The position numbers were made by a program, and so were the translations under genes. The notes under the pieces were generated by a model that searched no databases, was not told the DNA's origin, and was given only the letters and a program-made list of their open reading frames with translations. From Dyella sp. GSA-30 (GTDB lineage: Bacteria; Pseudomonadota; Gammaproteobacteria; Xanthomonadales; Rhodanobacteraceae): a stretch of 64,000 nucleotides of DNA. Where the stretch lies: positions 4,007,524-4,071,523 of the forward strand of contig NZ_AP027042.1 in assembly GCF_027924605.1 (NCBI RefSeq), written 5' to 3'. Below, one piece after another: positions 59,570-64,000 of the stretch (position 1 is the first letter of the stretch; every line of letters begins with the position of its first letter).

Positions 59570-62386
59570 TCAGTTGTCGAAGTCGTAGCCCATTTCCACA
59601 TAGACCGCACGGCCCAGGGCACTGTAGTTGCCCTCGTCGAAGTACGGCCAGTTGCCGTTGGTGTTGTCACGCGGCGGCTTCTTGTTGGCGATGTTGTTCA
59701 TCACCAGCGAGATCGATGCCTTCGGCGTGATCTTGTAGTTCACGCTGCCATTGAAGGTGATCCACGGACCAATGTCCTTTTCCGTGCCGATCGCGTTCCA
59801 GGTCTTGCCGTTGCGGATACCGAATACCGTGGTGCTCCACTTGCCGATATTCCAGGTCGCCGTGCCGGTGACGCGGCTCTTGAACTCATCGGAGTTGTCG
59901 CAGCACAGGTAGTTCAGCGTCTGATCGCCCGCCTTTTCCTGATAGGTGTGCTTGAACTCGTCGTAGTAATCCAGACCCAGCAGGAAGCTACCGAAGTTCG
60001 CCGTCTTGAAGTGGTAGTTCAACGACGACTGGACGCCAGTCTGGTACTCGGTTGCCACGTTGATCGGGTAGGTGTCGACTTCGTTGACCGCACTGGGGTT
60101 GATCGGCGCGGTCGCCGAGTTGCGCTTGACCTCACCGATCACCTGCTGACAGGTCGGCGAATTGATATCGAAGGTGGTCTGACCATTCTCGGACACGCCC
60201 AGGCGGCAGTTCGCTTCCTGGTTGAGGATTTCGTCGCTGCTCAGCGTGACCACTTCGTTGGAGATGCGGATGGCGTTGTAGTCGACAGACCAGCTCAACG
60301 CATTGTCCGCCGTCGACCAGACGAAGCCGTAAGTGAACGTCTTGGCCGTGATGTCCTTGAGCTTGGTATTGCCCTCGGACACCGCCAGCGTCTGAATGCC
60401 AGACTGCGGGCAATTGTTGTAGTTGGAAGAGTTATACCCGCCCTGGCGACACAGATAGTAGTCGGTGTTGGTCGAGTACCCGCTCGAATGCGACGAGAAC
60501 AGGTAGAACATGTCCGGCGCACGGAACGCGGTCGAGTAACTGCCGCGCAGCAGCAACGTATCCATCGGGCGGTATTCCAGACCCAACTTGTACGTGCCCT
60601 TGCCCGGCGTCTGGCCACCGTACTTGTAGCGGTCGAAACGGCTGGAAAGATCGACCGTCACCGTCTCCAGCACCGGCACGCGCATTTCCGCACCGATCGC
60701 ATAGGAGCTGCGCTTGCCCGAAGCGACCGTCGTGCCACCCACGCCACGGAAATAGCCTTCGGCCGCCAAGGGGCTGGCCGAGTGGTTATCGAACCGCTCG
60801 TTACCGTTCTGCGCGATCAAGGCAAAACCGACGTCGCCAGCCGGCAGGGTGAACAGGCTCGGCGTGTTGGCGGTGATCGTCTCGTTCTGTGTCCATGACA
60901 TCGAATCGGCGCGATCGGTGGCGGTGAACTGGTTGTAAAGCGCACGGGTGATCGGCTGATACAATCGATCTAAATTCGGGGCGTAAATCGCATAGCCGTT
61001 GGCATCGGTGCCCAGCTGCGGCCCGAGGTAGTACTGGTCGACGCCGTTATTGGCCAGGAAGTCCTTCGAATTGCGGACCACATTGGACTGCGAGCGGTTG
61101 TAGTACGCGTCGTAGTTCCAGCTCGACGAGCCGATCTGGCCCTTGATGCCGAATGTGACGTCATAGGTACGCGTATAGACGTGCTGATAGGTCGCGTCCG
61201 CACCCACTTCTTCCGGTGCATAGATGCGCTGCCACTCTTCGTACTGGCCGCTGGTCTGGTTGTAGAAGGTGTTGTTCCAGAACGGACTGCCACCCGAATA
61301 GGTCGGGTTGCTGAAGCTGTACAGCATTTGCGAATACAGCTCGGTGGTGTCGTTGATGTGGTAGTGCATGTTGAGCAGACCGTTGGCTTCGGTGCTCTGG
61401 TTGCTCAAACTTGCCTGGGCCACGTTGTTCGGACTGCCGCAGTAGTAACCGAGGTTGGAACCCGCACGGAACGAATAAGCCGTGCTGTCGCGATACAGAT
61501 AGCTCAACGGTGCGCAGGTCGCCGCACCCGGATCGATATAGTGCGCATTGTCGCCCGCGGCCATGCGCAGGAAGGTGCGCGACGGCACGCCCGGCTTGCC
61601 GGTCGGGTCGTCGTTATACGAATCGATATAGCTGCGCTGGTAGGCCCAGACCGGATCTTCTTTGGAAATCTGGACGCCGCCGCTGATGTCGAAGTTGCCC
61701 CAGGTGTGGCCCGAGCTGACCTGCAAGCGCTTGTTCAGACCGCCACCGTCGCTGTAGTCGCCCACACGCAAGGAAACGTGCGTGCCATCGACGTGGTCCT
61801 TCATCACGATGTTGACCACACCGGCAATCGCCGACGAGCCGTAGATCGACGACTGGCCACCGGTCAACACGTCGATATGGTCGATCAAGCCGACCGGAAT
61901 ATTCGCGATATCGGTGATGTTGTTATTGCCGTTGTATGCGAGCGGATAGCTCGCCATCGGACGGCCGTTGAGCAGGGTCAGGGTGAAGCTCGGACTCAGG
62001 CCGAACAGACTGATGGTCTTGGCGCCCGGCGTAAAGCCGCCGGTGAACTGCGGGTCCTGCACCGAGCCATTGGCGATCGGCAAGGCACGCAAGGCTTCGA
62101 ACGTGTCGGCAAAACCCTGACGATCGATATCCTTGGCGGTAATCGTGGTCTGCGGCGACGGGCCTTCGATCTGCGCACGCGGAATCAGGGAGCCCGTAAC
62201 CTGCACGGCCTCCAGCTTCTTGACCTTCTTGTCGTCGGCGCTGCTCGTGGTGCTGCTGTCATCCTGCGTGGCGGTCTGGCCATTGCCGGCAGGCGGTTGC
62301 GCCGGCGGTGCATCGCCAGCCAGGGCCTGCGCAATGGACAACGCCAGGATGGACGTTGCAAATGCGTATACGAATTTCGGTTTCAT
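59570..62386 (-). CDS. TonB-dependent outer-membrane receptor
   Basis: A 938-residue receptor from the ATG ending at 62386 (GGGGAG 12 bases upstream); the frame extends to 62500 but the signal peptide MKPKFVYAFATSILALSIAQALA fixes the start. The TonB box region is LEAVQVTGSLIPR, followed by the plug (DTFEALRALPIANG, LLNGRPMASYPL, VGLIDHIDVLTGGQSSIYGSSAIAGVVNIVMK) and a 22-strand barrel ending AVYVEMGYDFDN. It resembles receptors of Xanthomonadales carbohydrate/peptide scavenging loci. The neighbouring upstream GH92 gene suggests an N-glycan or mannose-containing ligand; this is inference. Confidence 0.94.
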   Translation of the reverse strand: MKPKFVYAFATSILALSIAQALAGDAPPAQPPAGNGQTATQDDSSTTSSADDKKVKKLEAVQVTGSLIPRAQIEGPSPQTTITAKDIDRQGFADTFEALRALPIANGSVQDPQFTGGFTPGAKTISLFGLSPSFTLTLLNGRPMASYPLAYNGNNNITDIANIPVGLIDHIDVLTGGQSSIYGSSAIAGVVNIVMKDHVDGTHVSLRVGDYSDGGGLNKRLQVSSGHTWGNFDISGGVQISKEDPVWAYQRSYIDSYNDDPTGKPGVPSRTFLRMAAGDNAHYIDPGAATCAPLSYLYRDSTAYSFRAGSNLGYYCGSPNNVAQASLSNQSTEANGLLNMHYHINDTTELYSQMLYSFSNPTYSGGSPFWNNTFYNQTSGQYEEWQRIYAPEEVGADATYQHVYTRTYDVTFGIKGQIGSSSWNYDAYYNRSQSNVVRNSKDFLANNGVDQYYLGPQLGTDANGYAIYAPNLDRLYQPITRALYNQFTATDRADSMSWTQNETITANTPSLFTLPAGDVGFALIAQNGNERFDNHSASPLAAEGYFRGVGGTTVASGKRSSYAIGAEMRVPVLETVTVDLSSRFDRYKYGGQTPGKGTYKLGLEYRPMDTLLLRGSYSTAFRAPDMFYLFSSHSSGYSTNTDYYLCRQGGYNSSNYNNCPQSGIQTLAVSEGNTKLKDITAKTFTYGFVWSTADNALSWSVDYNAIRISNEVVTLSSDEILNQEANCRLGVSENGQTTFDINSPTCQQVIGEVKRNSATAPINPSAVNEVDTYPINVATEYQTGVQSSLNYHFKTANFGSFLLGLDYYDEFKHTYQEKAGDQTLNYLCCDNSDEFKSRVTGTATWNIGKWSTTVFGIRNGKTWNAIGTEKDIGPWITFNGSVNYKITPKASISLVMNNIANKKPPRDNTNGNWPYFDEGNYSALGRAVYVEMGYDFDN

Positions 62387-62553
62387 AAAACGACGGTACT
62401 CCCCAATAACGTGTCGAAAAGGCCGTCTATGCGACGGCACCACCACGAACAACGTCCTTTTATTGGCCGCAACACAGCGAGCAGCACGATCGAGTCGCAC
62501 TACCCAGGGCGTCCCCTGCGGCCTCCAGCTCCTGTCCTATAGCGACCCGGTTC

Positions 62554-64000
62554 CTAAGATGGATTCCCGAGCCACTCGATTTCTGCAACCACCACGCCAT
62601 GCGCGCCTTGCACGTGCCAGCGGTAGTAGCTGTAGTTCCCCGGATGGGCGACCCCGAAGGCACGCGTCTGTCGACGCCATGCGAACTGCTCGCCCTGCCG
62701 CTTGTCGATCACCGTCCAGTGCTTGCCGTCGGTCGAACCCTCCAACACCCAATCGGAAGGATCGCTACCGGCCTTGGCCGAGGACGTCAGCGTGTACATC
62801 TGCACCTGTTGCGCGGCGGGCAGCTGCAACCGCACCTCGCCGTTCTTCAGACTCGCTTCGGTATCGGACGTGTTGTCGCTGATCGCCTTGGCCGCGGCGG
62901 CATCGCCATCGACTGTGACCTGCGCACCGCTCACATCGGCAAGGTCGGTCATCGGCGACGGAGCGCCGTTGCCGTTAGTCAACGATGGCAGACGAGCATC
63001 GTCACCGGTGCCCCAACGCGATGGCGTCGGGCCCATGTCAAACACCAGGTGCGCGCCGTGGGCCAAGTCATCCTGGCCGATCCAGGTCTTGTCGTAAGGT
63101 TTGCCGTTGAGCGTGACGCTCTGGATATACCGGTTGCGATCGCTGACCTGAGGTGCATCGATCACAATCTCCGCACCGCCTTGCACGTGAATCTGCATAT
63201 GCGGGAAATACGGTGCGCCGATCGCATAGGTCGCCGTGCCGGCACGCAGCGGATAGAAGCCCGCCGCACTGAACACCCACCAGCCCGACATCTCGCCGTT
63301 GTCCTCGTCGCCCGGATAACCCTGGCCGATCTCGCTACCCACATACAGACGCGACAGCGCATCGCGCACCTTATCCTGCGTTTTCCACGGTTGGCCGGCG
63401 ACGTCGTACATGTAGAGGATGTGATGCGACGGCTGGTTGCTGTGGCCATACTGGCCCATGCGCACGTCGCGCGCTTCGAGCATCTCGTGGATCACGCCGC
63501 CGTATTCGCCGACGTGGAAGTAGCCCGGCGCACCGAAAAATGCGTCGAGTTTCTTGGCCAGGCCGTCGAAACCACCGTACAGATTGGCCAGGCCCTGCCC
63601 ATCCTGCACGCCGCTGTCGAAGGCCATGTTCCATGCATTGGTTTCGGTATAGTCGCCACCCCAGGCAAAAGGATCGAAGTTCTTGGCGTCGATGCGCCAC
63701 TGACCATCGGGTTTGCGTCCCATGAAGAAGCCGGCGTCGCGATTGAACAAACGCACATAGTTGCGCGCACGGCTGCTGAAATAGCGCGCGTCATCGGCGT
63801 AGCCGCGATAGGTATCGCCGGGCACGGGATGTTCGGCGAGGTTCTTCGCCAGTTCGGCGATGCCGAAATCGTTGAGGTAACCGGCCATCGACCACGACAG
63901 GCCTTCATCGGTCGAGTTATCGGTATAGCCGGTAAAGATCGAACGCTGCACGCCCTTGCGCCCGGCGCCGGCGATATCGCTGACGACGGTCGCATCCTTC
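62554..64000 (-). CDS. GH92 family alpha-mannosidase-like enzyme, 5'-truncated, with discoidin-like C-terminal domain
   Basis: The frame is open to the window edge, so the N-terminal sandwich domain is missing. The catalytic barrel shows TDEGLSWSMAGYLND, GDYTETNAWNMAF, NQPSHHILYMYDVAGQPWKTQ and GDEDNGEMSGWWVFSAAGFYPL. In characterised GH92 alpha-mannosidases the first of the SHH motif is preceded by N-E-P; here it is N-Q-P, with the codon CAG at 63433-63435. The C-terminal 130 residues form a F5/8-type (discoidin) module. A calcium-dependent exo-mannosidase fold is certain, the exact activity is not. It lies 167 bp upstream of the TonB receptor. Confidence 0.9.
   Translation of the reverse strand, partial: KDATVVSDIAGAGRKGVQRSIFTGYTDNSTDEGLSWSMAGYLNDFGIAELAKNLAEHPVPGDTYRGYADDARYFSSRARNYVRLFNRDAGFFMGRKPDGQWRIDAKNFDPFAWGGDYTETNAWNMAFDSGVQDGQGLANLYGGFDGLAKKLDAFFGAPGYFHVGEYGGVIHEMLEARDVRMGQYGHSNQPSHHILYMYDVAGQPWKTQDKVRDALSRLYVGSEIGQGYPGDEDNGEMSGWWVFSAAGFYPLRAGTATYAIGAPYFPHMQIHVQGGAEIVIDAPQVSDRNRYIQSVTLNGKPYDKTWIGQDDLAHGAHLVFDMGPTPSRWGTGDDARLPSLTNGNGAPSPMTDLADVSGAQVTVDGDAAAAKAISDNTSDTEASLKNGEVRLQLPAAQQVQMYTLTSSAKAGSDPSDWVLEGSTDGKHWTVIDKRQGEQFAWRRQTRAFGVAHPGNYSYYRWHVQGAHGVVVAEIEWLGNPS

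Overview
The window looks like chromosomal DNA of a GC-rich gammaproteobacterium of the Xanthomonadales, most likely Rhodanobacteraceae (Dyella/Luteibacter/Rhodanobacter type). The reasons are the cyoABCD-SURF1 quinol oxidase operon, a two-cysteine OhrR of the Xanthomonas kind, a kumamolisin-type acid protease, a TonB receptor beside glycoside hydrolases, and several families of dispersed palindromic (REP-like) repeats. This placement is inference from gene content; no rRNA or tRNA gene was seen.

Layout. 1-5.6 kb: end of a DUF218 protein, a divergent LysR/SDR pair, a secreted S53 protease and an unknown gene. 5.5-11.5 kb (minus): three exported carbohydrate-active genes (GH27 alpha-galactosidase with two CBM-like domains, GH95 fucosidase-like enzyme, SGNH esterase) behind two matching palindromic operators. 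11.5-12.45 kb: gene-free, packed with repeats. 12.5-18.8 kb: an MHS-type transporter divergent from the cyoABCD-SURF1 operon, with a 33-bp inverted repeat between them. 18.8-31.7 kb (minus): a DUF1080 protein, an unknown protein and a giant 3821-residue autotransporter with 23 repeats of 64 residues in three arrays separated by two paralogous modules of about 590 residues.

32.5-36.6 kb: an alpha/beta hydrolase, then (minus) an operon ECF sigma factor - anti-sigma factor - subtilisin-like lipoprotein protease - TorF-type porin. The outer domain of the anti-sigma factor looks like a subtilase propeptide, which suggests a signalling circuit. 37-48.4 kb: molybdenum cofactor genes (moaA-moaD-moaE-moeA plus a small gene) diverge from a formate module (OFA transporter, fdsG-fdsB-fdsA-fdhD-fdsD), so cofactor synthesis sits beside the molybdoenzyme that needs it. 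48.4-51.7 kb (minus): zwf and a GH15 hydrolase. 52.4-56.7 kb (minus): a stand-alone EF-G, a class III CoA transferase and a coiled-coil protein. 56.7-57.7 kb: ohrR-ohr with three copies of one palindrome. 57.8-64 kb (minus): GMC oxidoreductase, TonB-dependent receptor, and a GH92 enzyme running off the window whose usual catalytic acid is glutamine.

The overall picture is a free-living polysaccharide degrader with aerobic respiration through ubiquinol oxidase and NAD-linked formate oxidation. The best candidates for new biology are the sigma/anti-sigma/protease operon, the higher-order repeat structure of the autotransporter, the GH92 and GH95 active-site substitutions, and the uncharacterised palindromic operators.
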